Origin: Chloroflexota bacterium
GTDB taxonomy: Bacteria > Chloroflexota > Anaerolineae > Anaerolineales > Villigracilaceae
DNA: 6,465 nucleotides
NCBI GenBank assembly: GCA_021796155.1
Contig: JAJYOO010000141.1
Span: 1-6,465 of the forward strand
Direction of reading: 5' to 3'
Positions 1 through 6,465 of this stretch are shown piece after piece. A program made the position numbers and the translations under genes. Numbering within the stretch: the stretch's first letter is position 1; every line of letters begins with the position of its first letter. The notes under the pieces were generated by a model. The model made no database searches. It worked only from the letters and a program-made list of their open reading frames with translations, and was not told the origin of the DNA.

Positions 1-222
<222 letters not shown>

Positions 223-231
223 TGGCAGACG

Positions 232-1374
232 CTAAAATTCGAACTCCATGATCGCTTCGATCACCTGCTCCTGTTCCGAGCCAGTCAACACATTGTGGAA
301 CGGCAGTCGAATCAATTGATCGCTGACACGCTCCGTCACCGGGCAATCGCCTTCCTCGCCGCCGAACCTGCGTCCCATGTCGGAAAGGTGCAAGGGCAGA
401 TAATGGAACACGCTGTAAATGCCGCGTTCACGCAGGTACATGATCAGCTTTTGCCGCAGATCGAGATTGGGCATCAGCATGTAGAACATGTGATACGACT
501 GCTCGCAGTGATCCGGAACCGTCGGCAATTGGACAGCGTGCTTCGCCGCCCAATCCTTCAACCCGGTCTCGTACGTATGCCACAAAGTTTTTCGATGGTC
601 TTGGATTTTCTCACGCTGTTCCAACTGGCCGTAAAGAAACGCGGCGAGAATGTCGGATGGCAGATACGAAGAGCCAACGTCCACCCACGTATATTTGTCC
701 ACCTGGCCGCGGAAGAAACGCGAGCGATTGGTTCCTTTTTCGCGGATGATCTCGGCGCGCTCGATGATCTCCGGATCATTGATGAGTAACGCGCCGCCTT
801 CGCCGCTGGTAAAGTTTTTCGTCTCATGAAAGGATTGCGCTGCCAGCGCGCCGAATGTTCCGAGATATTTGCCCTTGTATTTTCCAAACAAACCGTGCGC
901 GTTGTCTTCGACGACGGCAATGCCATGCTGGTATGCGACCGCGAGGATTTTGTCCATTTCACACCCCACGCCCGCATAATGCACCGGGACCACCGCCTTC
1001 GTGCGCGGCGTGATCAAAGCCTCGAGCCTGGATTCGTCCAAATTAAGGGTATCCGGCCGAACGTCAATGAAGACCGGTTTGACTCCGCGTAAAACGAACG
1101 CGTTGACCGTCGAGACGAATGTAAAATCCGGGATGATGACCTCGTCGCCGGGCTGGACATCCAATAGAATCGCGGACATATCCAGCGCGTGCGTGCAGGA
1201 AGTCGTCAGCAAAACTTTTGGAACGCCAAGTTCCTGTTCGAGCAAAGCGCTGCATTTTTTGGTGAACTGGCCGTCGCCGGAAATGTGTCCGCTGTGAATC
1301 GCCTGCGTTACATATTCAAGTTCTTTGCCAACGGGAAGAGGCCGGTTGAAATCAATGCGTGGATTTTCGTCCAT
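232..1374 (-). CDS. wecE: dTDP-4-amino-4,6-dideoxygalactose transaminase (WecE/RffA family, PLP-dependent)
   Basis: A 380-residue member of the DegT/DnrJ/EryC1/StrS aminotransferases, close to the roughly 376 residues of E. coli WecE. The internal-aldimine lysine is K186 in SFHETKN (181-187), and the PLP-ring aspartate is D157 in VVEDNAH. Several blocks are typical of WecE in particular: ISGDGQFTKKC (31-41), LRGVKPVFIDVRPDT (95-109), VPVHYAGVGCEMD (129-141) and GTNRSRFFRGQVDKYTW (214-230). The known family reaction moves an amino group from glutamate to C4 of dTDP-4-keto-6-deoxyglucose, giving dTDP-Fuc4N. The ATG at 1374 is chosen over an upstream in-frame ATG at 1434 because family homology begins there, it lies 1 nt after the methyltransferase stop, and AAAGG at 1380-1384 is 5 nt upstream. 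The adjacent rfbB supplies the substrate. A closely related 4-amino sugar with other stereochemistry cannot be excluded. Confidence 0.92.
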   Translation of the reverse strand: MDENPRIDFNRPLPVGKELEYVTQAIHSGHISGDGQFTKKCSALLEQELGVPKVLLTTSCTHALDMSAILLDVQPGDEVIIPDFTFVSTVNAFVLRGVKPVFIDVRPDTLNLDESRLEALITPRTKAVVPVHYAGVGCEMDKILAVAYQHGIAVVEDNAHGLFGKYKGKYLGTFGALAAQSFHETKNFTSGEGGALLINDPEIIERAEIIREKGTNRSRFFRGQVDKYTWVDVGSSYLPSDILAAFLYGQLEQREKIQDHRKTLWHTYETGLKDWAAKHAVQLPTVPDHCEQSYHMFYMLMPNLDLRQKLIMYLRERGIYSVFHYLPLHLSDMGRRFGGEEGDCPVTERVSDQLIRLPFHNVLTGSEQEQVIEAIMEFEF

Positions 1375-1375
1375 G

Positions 1376-1999
1376 TTAACCTTTGCGTACGATGATGGTG
1401 AAATCATAAATGCGGTAATCATGAAGCAGCGCAACGTTCTTCGAGAAGCTGCGCTTGCAGTAATCGAACAGGTAAAGCGGGTCAGCGTAATAAAGATCGG
1501 CGCGCATTCGGTCAGTGTCGGAATATTTGGTCAGGAAGTTGCTGGCAAATCCCTTGCGGCTTAAACTATCGAAATGATGCAGGACGCTGATCACGTAATT
1601 CGTCCAATCTTCGAACGATTGCTCACCGCGTACATTGAAAATTCCGCTGGCGACGGTGTAATCGCAAACCGGGAGGTTTTCTTTATCCACAGTGAATGTC
1701 ATGTTTGGTTTGTCGGCGTGAATCTTCTGCGCCATTTCAATGGCACTTTCCAGAATATCGAATCCATAATATTCCGCACGAAAACCTTTTTGCGTGATGT
1801 AATCGGCCAGCGCGCCATAGCCGCATCCATAATCGAGAATCGAAAAGGACGGCGTCTTGATCACCTTGAGCAATTGATCGAAGCGCGTGTTCTGCGACTC
1901 TTCCCCATTCCAGTCCGCGCCGCGCGGCGAGGCGCCGTGCTCTTGGATCCGCTTATCGAAATAGGATTTGACGTGATCCAGGTTTGGAATATCTTTCAT
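1376..1999 (-). CDS. Class I SAM-dependent methyltransferase of a glycan cassette
   Basis: A 207-residue Rossmann-type methyltransferase. SAM-binding motif I is ILDYGCGYG (54-62), and the acidic residue that ends strand 2 is D81 in YYGFD. A region like motif IV/V follows around VASGIFNVRG (116-125). The C-terminal part, with YYADPLYLFDYCKRSFS (170-186) and a final IIVRKG strand, is typical of small stand-alone methyltransferases found in O-antigen and capsule loci. There is no signal peptide or membrane segment, so it should be cytoplasmic. Its ATG overlaps the WbqC stop by 4 nt (ATGA), with AAGGAA at 2005-2010 lying 5 nt upstream, and its TAA is 1 nt from the aminotransferase start. Translation of the three genes is probably coupled. 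The substrate is unknown. A hydroxyl or amino group of the sugar made by its neighbours is the natural guess, but nothing in the sequence fixes it. Confidence 0.85.
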   Translation of the reverse strand: MKDIPNLDHVKSYFDKRIQEHGASPRGADWNGEESQNTRFDQLLKVIKTPSFSILDYGCGYGALADYITQKGFRAEYYGFDILESAIEMAQKIHADKPNMTFTVDKENLPVCDYTVASGIFNVRGEQSFEDWTNYVISVLHHFDSLSRKGFASNFLTKYSDTDRMRADLYYADPLYLFDYCKRSFSKNVALLHDYRIYDFTIIVRKG

Positions 2000-2694
2000 G
2001 AAGTTTCCTTATCGAAATATTTGATGGCGTCCGGCCCGGTCATGAACAGCAAATCAAGGATGCTGACGAACGGGTCATACGGCGGATATAACTGTGGATA
2101 TTCAGGATAACTATATTCCATATATTCGAGCGTGATCCCGGCTTCGGCAAATTTTTCCGGCTCGATGTAATCCCGCGCCGACGGCCCGCTAAAGTAATGC
2201 GTCGCGCCGGCTTTTTTTAGGATGGAAATCAGCCGGTCGGTTTTCTGCCCTTCCGCATAAAGAGCGGATGAACGCTCGAAGCGTGTGTGCTGAATTCCAA
2301 GTTCGCGCGCCAGGGCTATCGTGAAATCAATGGTGAAGTCGGCTAGAAGTTCGTCGTGGCGATCATAGAATTGTTCAAGCAGTGGAAGATATTTTTTAAA
2401 ATAAGGGGCCTTGCGGTATGCATATTCCAAGGTCTTCAAATGATCTGCATTCCAGGCGCTTTCCTGAACGATGCAGATCTGATTTATGGGAATCTTCTCT
2501 ACTTGCACGCCGCGGCTATGAACCGGAATCGTCAACCACTGCTTGCCCTGCGATGTTTTGATTTGATTCCGATTGCGCCAGCCATGTTTGTCGTATTGAA
2601 CATCATCGTAAAAAATGAACAAATCCGCTTTACGGATTTGATCGAAATACCCTCGCCACGGAATATACGAGGGCTGGAGAATCACAACTTTCAT
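1996..2694 (-). CDS. WbqC-family protein
   Basis: A 232-residue protein recognised as WbqC-like. It opens with ILQPSYIPWRGYFDQI (5-20), then FYDDVQYDKHGWRNRNQIK (28-46), a later YFSGPSARDYI (167-177) and DPFVSILDLLF (207-217) near the end. Length and motif order fit a full-length member. The family is common in O-antigen, capsule and other surface-sugar clusters, but I know of no firmly established reaction, so none is assigned. The conserved D/H/R/N residues between 31 and 46 look like an active or ligand site. There is no signal peptide or membrane segment. The ATG at 2694 overlaps the glycosyltransferase stop (ATGA, 2691-2694). The upstream Shine-Dalgarno is poor, so initiation probably relies on coupling to the preceding gene. 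Its place directly before a methyltransferase and a WecE-type aminotransferase suggests a role in modifying the amino sugar; that is inference. Confidence 0.85.
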   Translation of the reverse strand: MKVVILQPSYIPWRGYFDQIRKADLFIFYDDVQYDKHGWRNRNQIKTSQGKQWLTIPVHSRGVQVEKIPINQICIVQESAWNADHLKTLEYAYRKAPYFKKYLPLLEQFYDRHDELLADFTIDFTIALARELGIQHTRFERSSALYAEGQKTDRLISILKKAGATHYFSGPSARDYIEPEKFAEAGITLEYMEYSYPEYPQLYPPYDPFVSILDLLFMTGPDAIKYFDKETS

Positions 2695-3611
2695 GATTTT
2701 GTCCCGCCGATGGTTTCCTGAACTACATAAGCCGGCCGGCCCATGCTGCGATCAAACATGTGAGCCAGATATTCGCCGATGATACCCAATGTAAATAACT
2801 GCGCCCCGCTGAATATTGCAATAATGGAAGCCAGGAACGGAAAGCCGGGCAGGCTACCCGCTGCAAAGTACGTAACAAGAACGTACGCGAAGATCGCCAA
2901 TCCAAACAGCGTCATGAATAAACCCACCAGACTCGCAAGCCTGAGCGGGCCCGTACTGTAACCGGTCAACACCAGCAAAGTGGCCTTGACGAGAGTCAAA
3001 AAATTATAGTTCGAGCCCCTGGCGGGTCGAATGTCAACCACTACCGCTGTAATTCGTGACGTTCCCCATGACAGCAAAACATCGAGGATCGTGTTCGGGC
3101 TTCGGAATTCGGCAAACGCCCCGCGCAGATTCGTGCGAAAAGCGCGGAACGCCGACATGTTCCGAACGGAGGGAACGCCCATCGTATTCGCCAGAATGAT
3201 TTTAGTGTACCTGGTCACTTGATTGCGCCAGAAACCTTGCGGGAGCTGGCGCGGCACACCGTACACGACATCATAGCCTTCGTCGAGTTTTTCCAATAAG
3301 CAGTGAATCTCGGCGGGCGGATGCTGTAAATCGTCATCCAGCGTGATCGTGATCTCGTAACGCGCCGCACGCACGCCGCATAACGTAGCATTGTGCTGGC
3401 CGTAATTACGCATCAAATTGACGCCGACCACCCACGGGAAGCGCCTGACAAGTTCCTCGATCTCCTGCCAGCTCGCATCGGGGCTGCTATCATTGATCAA
3501 AATCACTTCATAAGATCCTGCGATCTTTGGAAGTTCAACGGCCAAACTCTCGACCAATGGGACAATTGTTGCCTCGCCCCGATAAACCGGAATAACCACT
3601 GAGCAATTCAT
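2691..3611 (-). CDS. Membrane-anchored family 2 glycosyltransferase (GtrB/ArnC/DPM1-like)
   Basis: A 306-residue protein with an N-terminal GT-A domain followed by two transmembrane helices (about 222-247 and 258-280). It opens MNCSVVIPVYRGEATI and carries INDSSPD (39-45), RNYGQHNA (68-75) and the metal/nucleotide-sugar motif DDDLQHPP (92-99). The tail LGIIGEYLAHMFDRSMGRP (275-292) is typical of polyprenyl-phosphate glycosyltransferases such as GtrB and ArnC. These enzymes move a sugar from a nucleotide donor to undecaprenyl phosphate on the cytoplasmic face. The donor here is unknown; the dTDP-amino sugar of the downstream genes is one candidate. The ATG at 3611 is preferred to the in-frame TTG at 3635 because the TTG lies in the T-run of the upstream terminator and the extra residues lack family character. 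No Shine-Dalgarno precedes 3611, which fits a leaderless message. This is the first gene of the glycan operon. Confidence 0.9.
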   Translation of the reverse strand: MNCSVVIPVYRGEATIVPLVESLAVELPKIAGSYEVILINDSSPDASWQEIEELVRRFPWVVGVNLMRNYGQHNATLCGVRAARYEITITLDDDLQHPPAEIHCLLEKLDEGYDVVYGVPRQLPQGFWRNQVTRYTKIILANTMGVPSVRNMSAFRAFRTNLRGAFAEFRSPNTILDVLLSWGTSRITAVVVDIRPARGSNYNFLTLVKATLLVLTGYSTGPLRLASLVGLFMTLFGLAIFAYVLVTYFAAGSLPGFPFLASIIAIFSGAQLFTLGIIGEYLAHMFDRSMGRPAYVVQETIGGTKS

Positions 3612-3618
3612 CGGCAGG

Positions 3619-3627
3619 ATTTTACCA
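3619..3627 (-). promoter_or_regulatory. Possible extended -10 promoter giving a leaderless glycan-operon mRNA
   Basis: On the minus strand TGGTAAAAT matches an extended -10 element, with TG, one base, then TAAAAT (5 of 6 to TATAAT). The hexamer ends 7 nt before the ATG at 3611. Transcription would therefore start at or within one base of the start codon, which agrees with the absence of any Shine-Dalgarno. No good -35 lies about 17 nt upstream, where the terminator stem is; extended -10 promoters can work without one. This is a short motif found by eye and remains a hypothesis. Confidence 0.35.
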
Positions 3628-3633
3628 TGCGCC

Positions 3634-3660
3634 AAAAAATGCGGAGCGTGCTCCGCATTT
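3634..3660 (-). terminator. Rho-independent terminator of the glycerol operon
   Basis: On the minus strand a perfect 10-bp stem (3660-3651 with 3646-3637) encloses a 4-nt loop at 3650-3647. The core GCGGAG/CTCCGC is GC-rich. Six T residues run through the end of the stem and just past it (3639-3634). It begins 11 nt past the glpD stop. On the plus strand the hairpin is followed by only three T, so it is oriented for minus-strand transcription. It separates the glycerol genes from the glycan cassette. Confidence 0.88.
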
Positions 3661-3671
3661 CCATCTTCGCG

Positions 3672-5363
3672 TCACAATCGGACCTGGTGCCGGTCCGCCA
3701 ATATTTCGAGCATCCGCGCCACTTCGGCATTTTTCTGCCTCTCATCCCAGTTTTTATACTCGGCCAGGACGCCCGCAATTTCATCGAGAGCTTCGCGCGT
3801 CAACCGGCCAAGCATGGCAAGCATCGAACGCCTCAGCAGGAAATCATCCAGGTGAACAACCTTCTCGTGCTGGGCGATGAATCCAATCTCGCGGCGGCTG
3901 TACGCTGGCAGTGACTCGAGCGGCGAGTCCTGGCTGCGCCCGATGAACGTCGCGATCTGTTCGGCGCGCGTGCCATACCGTTCGAACAAAGATTTCGCGC
4001 GCCCGGCTGGCATTCCAGTCCACGCCACGATTCTGTCCATAAACTTCCTGGCTTCCTCCGGCGTGACCGGATAGCTGCGCCCGCCGCCAATGGGTAAAGT
4101 CCTTGTACTTTTCTGCCGCGTTTTTCCCAGCGATTCGAGAGTCTTGTCGGTGACTTGTTCCGAGAACGCGCGGAACGAAGTCCACTTGCCGCCCACCAGC
4201 GAATAGACCGGGAACGCGAGGCCGGTCCATTCGCCGCCGATGACTTGTATTTCATGATCGCGCGTAATTTGGCCGGTGGTCTTTGCATGACTGGCTGCCA
4301 GCGGGCGCACGCCGCTGAAACGAAAAACAATGTCGTCCCGCGTCACCTCGATGGACGGAAAGACGCGCGCGATCATTTCGAGGAAATAATCCACTTCCTC
4401 CTCCGCGCAGCGCGCCTCATCCGGGTTTTCGAGAGCAATATCAGATGTGCCAACCAAGACGCGGTCATAAAGCGGGAAAATCAAAACAATGCGGCCATCT
4501 TCATTCTCGAAGAAGAATTCGTGACCGTCAATCGCCGCGCGCAGTTCAGGATGGTCGAGCACAAGATGCGAGCCTTTCGTGCCGCCGATGAATCGCGTGG
4601 AGAGCCCGAGGCTGTGATTCGCGAAGTCAATCCACGGGCCGGCAGCGTTAATGACCAGCTGCGGCTTGACTTCGTAAACAGCATCCGCCAATTCGTCCCG
4701 GAGAAGAAGCGTATCGCCGCTTCCGCTGACGAGGCTCATGTAATTGAGGGCGCGCGCATTTGGATTTTCGGCTTCGGCATCCAGAATCAATTCGAGGCCG
4801 AGCCGTTCGGGCTGCAGGATCGCTCCGTCATAATACGTCGCCGTGTTGACGATGTTGGGATTGAGCTTGTTCCAACGCGAGATCGATTCCGCGCGGCTGT
4901 GGAATTGATGGCGCGGGACAATACGCTGCCTGCCGGTATATGCATCGTAAACCATCAATCCGATTTTGATCACCAATGTACCACGTTCAGACGGCTTGTC
5001 GAGCAGGCGCATGAATTTGAACGGGGCATTGAGAAAGCCGGAGAAGATTTTGAAAATGGGAATCGTGGTTGGCAGCGGTTTGACGACATGCGGCGCATTC
5101 TGGATCATGCGGTTGCGTTCCTGCACCGCTTCGCGCACAAGACGGAACTCGCCGTTCTCGAGATAACGGATCCCGCCGTGCGCCATGTGCGAGGAAGCCG
5201 CGCTTGCGCCCGAACAGAAATCGGCGCGGTCAACCAGCAGGACATCCACGCTGTTGAGCGCCAGATCGCGGAACGTGCCAATGCCATTGATGCCTCCGCC
5301 AACGATCAGGACGGAGATCTGCGGATTGCTTTTTAACGACGAGAGAATTCCATTGCGATTCAT
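3672..5363 (-). CDS. glpD: FAD-dependent glycerol-3-phosphate dehydrogenase
   Basis: A 563-residue flavoprotein that oxidises sn-glycerol 3-phosphate to dihydroxyacetone phosphate. Family members normally pass electrons to quinone at the inner face of the membrane; some relatives use oxygen, and the sequence does not settle which. The FAD-binding motif is VLIVGGGINGIG (18-29), with the acidic strand end VDRADF (44-49) and the substrate-pocket block HGGIRYLE (62-69). Further GlpD blocks are VINAAGPWID (237-246), GGTKGSHLVL (260-269), FPLYDRVLVGTSD (296-308), SGVRPL (350-355) and GGKWTSFRAFSEQ (391-403). The C-terminal DAO-C helical domain follows from about 435 to 540. There are no obvious transmembrane helices, as expected for a peripheral enzyme. 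The ATG at 5363 has AGGA 4 nt upstream, and that site overlaps the TAG of the preceding gene. It works with the upstream glycerol kinase. No frameshift or missing block is visible. Confidence 0.95.
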   Translation of the reverse strand: MNRNGILSSLKSNPQISVLIVGGGINGIGTFRDLALNSVDVLLVDRADFCSGASAASSHMAHGGIRYLENGEFRLVREAVQERNRMIQNAPHVVKPLPTTIPIFKIFSGFLNAPFKFMRLLDKPSERGTLVIKIGLMVYDAYTGRQRIVPRHQFHSRAESISRWNKLNPNIVNTATYYDGAILQPERLGLELILDAEAENPNARALNYMSLVSGSGDTLLLRDELADAVYEVKPQLVINAAGPWIDFANHSLGLSTRFIGGTKGSHLVLDHPELRAAIDGHEFFFENEDGRIVLIFPLYDRVLVGTSDIALENPDEARCAEEEVDYFLEMIARVFPSIEVTRDDIVFRFSGVRPLAASHAKTTGQITRDHEIQVIGGEWTGLAFPVYSLVGGKWTSFRAFSEQVTDKTLESLGKTRQKSTRTLPIGGGRSYPVTPEEARKFMDRIVAWTGMPAGRAKSLFERYGTRAEQIATFIGRSQDSPLESLPAYSRREIGFIAQHEKVVHLDDFLLRRSMLAMLGRLTREALDEIAGVLAEYKNWDERQKNAEVARMLEILADRHQVRL

Positions 5364-5369
5364 AAGTTC

Positions 5370-6242
5370 CTACAATTTGAAAACCAGCATAATTGTCCAG
5401 AGAAAAACGCACAGGATAATATGAAGCACATCGCGACGAATCACTTTTTCAACATCCTCGTGCAAAAGCCCAATCTGCACGATCAAATATGTATAAAAGG
5501 TAAGATAGGGAGACAGGAATGGCGTTGAAGCAAGGGCAAAGAACTTGTTTTTTCGATTCACAGCCAGCCACAGAAGCGCCAATCCAAGAGGGATTCCATA
5601 GGGGAAGAGGCTGCGGTTCCAAACATCCGTTGTTTCATGAAGGACACGGCCCACCCATATCGGAAAAAGGATGGCAGAAAGTGCGTACATAATCGCTACG
5701 GGCGCGAAAGTCCGAGTTATCGCCGCAAGTCTTCCCCTTCTCCAGGAATCAATCAGGCAATAAACGGCAAACCCAAGGCCAATTTGCGGCTTGATCATCA
5801 GAACAAGAAGTGCCCAGGCAGGCGGAAGAAAAATGCCCAGCACAACAAAAGAATCGATATTGCCAGCAAGCAGGGAACCAATCACAGTGGGCGATATCAA
5901 CAGGCCAATCACGGCCATGCGCGGCGCATGCAGCCGCCACGCAGCGTAAACGAGCGCAGCAAAACTACAGGCAAATACGATGCCCCGTGCAATATTTGGC
6001 GGAAACAACACAACTGGAAGCAGAGGCAGAATTGCCCAGGGAGGATTCATGTAATAAGGCATTACATAAGGCGAGCGCCCCTGAAGTACGGCCCGGGCTG
6101 CAGGATCAAACGTTCCCGTCCAGTCTGCATCGGGAATAAAAGACGCCAGCCAGACTGCAGCAATCCCAACAACCGCCAAAGCAATGCAGAGAAAGGCTTT
6201 TTTATATATCGCTCGATGGTTTCCAATTGCGGAATTTGTCAT
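5370..6242 (-). CDS. Polytopic membrane protein, GT87/DUF2029-like (GT-C fold glycosyltransferase candidate)
   Basis: A 290-residue integral membrane protein with about eight to ten hydrophobic segments, beginning near 14-34 and ending near 271-289. After the first segment comes [20 protein letters not shown] (44-63) and then [17 protein letters not shown] (66-82). Later, GNID (127-130) precedes a segment followed by [14 protein letters not shown] (150-163) and the positively charged loop SWRRGR. This order recalls GT87/DUF2029 polyprenol-phosphate-dependent transferases: an acidic residue in the first outer loop, a G-x-PY turn, a PPW and an internal KP. It is shorter than many of them. The ATG at 6242 is chosen over upstream in-frame ATGs (such as 6329) because those lie inside glpK and 6242 gives the 4-nt ATGA overlap with the glpK stop. 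The gene sits where a glycerol facilitator is often found, but no aquaporin NPA motif is present. Exact function unknown. Confidence 0.7.
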   Translation of the reverse strand: MTNSAIGNHRAIYKKAFLCIALAVVGIAAVWLASFIPDADWTGTFDPAARAVLQGRSPYVMPYYMNPPWAILPLLPVVLFPPNIARGIVFACSFAALVYAAWRLHAPRMAVIGLLISPTVIGSLLAGNIDSFVVLGIFLPPAWALLVLMIKPQIGLGFAVYCLIDSWRRGRLAAITRTFAPVAIMYALSAILFPIWVGRVLHETTDVWNRSLFPYGIPLGLALLWLAVNRKNKFFALASTPFLSPYLTFYTYLIVQIGLLHEDVEKVIRRDVLHIILCVFLWTIMLVFKL

Positions 6243-6465
6243 TCGACCCAGCCATACGTACGCGTTACCGCTTTCTTCCATCCTGAGTATAACTTCTCGC
6301 GCACAGAAGAGTCCATATTTGGCCTCCACTCTTTATCCCTGCCCCAGTTTGCGCGCAGTTCGTCGAAATCCTTCCAAAAGCCGACGGCCAGTCCCGCCGC
6401 GTACGCCGCGCCGAGGGCGGTCGTCTCCGCCACTTTTGGACGAATGACCGGCACGTTGAGAATGT
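6239..6465 (-). CDS. glpK: Glycerol kinase, C-terminal 74 residues (N-terminus beyond right edge)
   Basis: The visible end reads [20 protein letters not shown] and continues through [20 protein letters not shown] to [14 protein letters not shown] before a TGA. The blocks [21 protein letters not shown] and GWKKAV are hallmark C-terminal motifs of GlpK in the FGGY sugar-kinase family. The enzyme phosphorylates glycerol with ATP to give sn-glycerol 3-phosphate, which the downstream GlpD oxidises. A GTG at 6454 could be mistaken for a start, but the conserved ILN just upstream of it shows the reading frame continues to the right. The stop overlaps the ATG of the next gene by 4 nt, so the two are probably translationally coupled. 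The ATP- and glycerol-binding residues lie mainly outside the window. Confidence 0.94.
   Translation of the reverse strand, partial: ILNVPVIRPKVAETTALGAAYAAGLAVGFWKDFDELRANWGRDKEWRPNMDSSVREKLYSGWKKAVTRTYGWVE

Noticed and set aside
1375..1434. Upstream extension of the aminotransferase to the ATG at 1434
   Set aside because: The 20 extra residues overlap the methyltransferase gene and do not look like the family. The ATG at 1374 has a good ribosome-binding site and the expected N-terminus.
1574..2110. A 178-codon plus-strand frame crossing the methyltransferase-WbqC junction
   Set aside because: It is antisense to two recognised genes and has no domain signal.
3612..3635. TTG start at 3635 for the glycosyltransferase
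   Set aside because: The codon lies in the terminator T-run with no Shine-Dalgarno, and it would be untranscribed if the promoter is at 3619-3627. The GT-A fold begins right after the ATG at 3611.
4155..5336. A 393-codon open frame on the plus strand opposite glpD
   Set aside because: It lies wholly antisense to a well-conserved glpD, has no recognisable protein features, and shows a charged, low-complexity composition typical of a mirror frame in GC-rich coding DNA.
5370..6242. Glycerol facilitator (GlpF) between glpK and glpD
   Set aside because: No NPA motif is present, and the conserved features resemble GT87/DUF2029 proteins rather than aquaporins.
6243..6329. Start of the membrane protein at 6329 inside glpK
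   Set aside because: It would add 29 residues encoded by the conserved glpK end in another frame. The ATG at 6242 gives the usual 4-nt overlap and places the first membrane segment near the N-terminus.

Overview
All eight protein-coding genes in this window lie on the minus strand. They form two functional blocks that read from the right edge to the left edge. I see no tRNA, rRNA, CRISPR array or insertion sequence. Base composition is moderately GC-rich and looks even throughout. The style of the glycerol genes and of the sugar-nucleotide genes, together with the heptameric CGTAAT-like spacer repeats, reminds me of Chloroflexota (Anaerolineae-type) genomes. That is an impression from memory, not something the window proves.

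Block 1 (about 6465 down to 3634) is a glycerol-utilisation operon. It holds the C-terminal end of glycerol kinase (glpK, cut by the window edge), a 290-residue polytopic membrane protein with glycosyltransferase-87/DUF2029-like features, and an FAD-dependent glycerol-3-phosphate dehydrogenase (glpD). glpK and the membrane-protein gene overlap by 4 nt, and only 6 nt separate the membrane-protein gene from glpD. The block ends in a clear Rho-independent terminator 11 nt past the glpD stop.

Block 2 (about 3627 down to 1, continuing off the left edge) is a surface-glycan or sugar-nucleotide cassette. It holds a membrane-anchored family-2 glycosyltransferase of the GtrB/ArnC type, a WbqC-family protein, a class I SAM methyltransferase, a WecE/RffA-type sugar aminotransferase and the N-terminus of dTDP-glucose 4,6-dehydratase (rfbB/rmlB). 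The first four are joined by 4-nt ATGA overlaps or a 1-nt gap. A 74-nt spacer with degenerate 7-bp repeats in inverted orientation separates the aminotransferase from rfbB, which has a TTG start and a strong ribosome-binding site.

The expected joint activity of block 2 is as follows. RmlB makes dTDP-4-keto-6-deoxyglucose. The WecE-type enzyme aminates it at C4, to dTDP-Fuc4N or a related sugar. WbqC and the methyltransferase are candidates for decorating that sugar or the growing glycan. The GtrB-like enzyme is a candidate for loading a sugar onto a polyprenyl phosphate. The first two steps rest on strong family signatures; the last two are inference. The most notable points are the terminator that abuts a possible leaderless promoter at the block 2 start, the unexpected GT87-like protein inside a glp operon, and the WbqC-methyltransferase pair where a WecD-type acetyltransferase might be expected.
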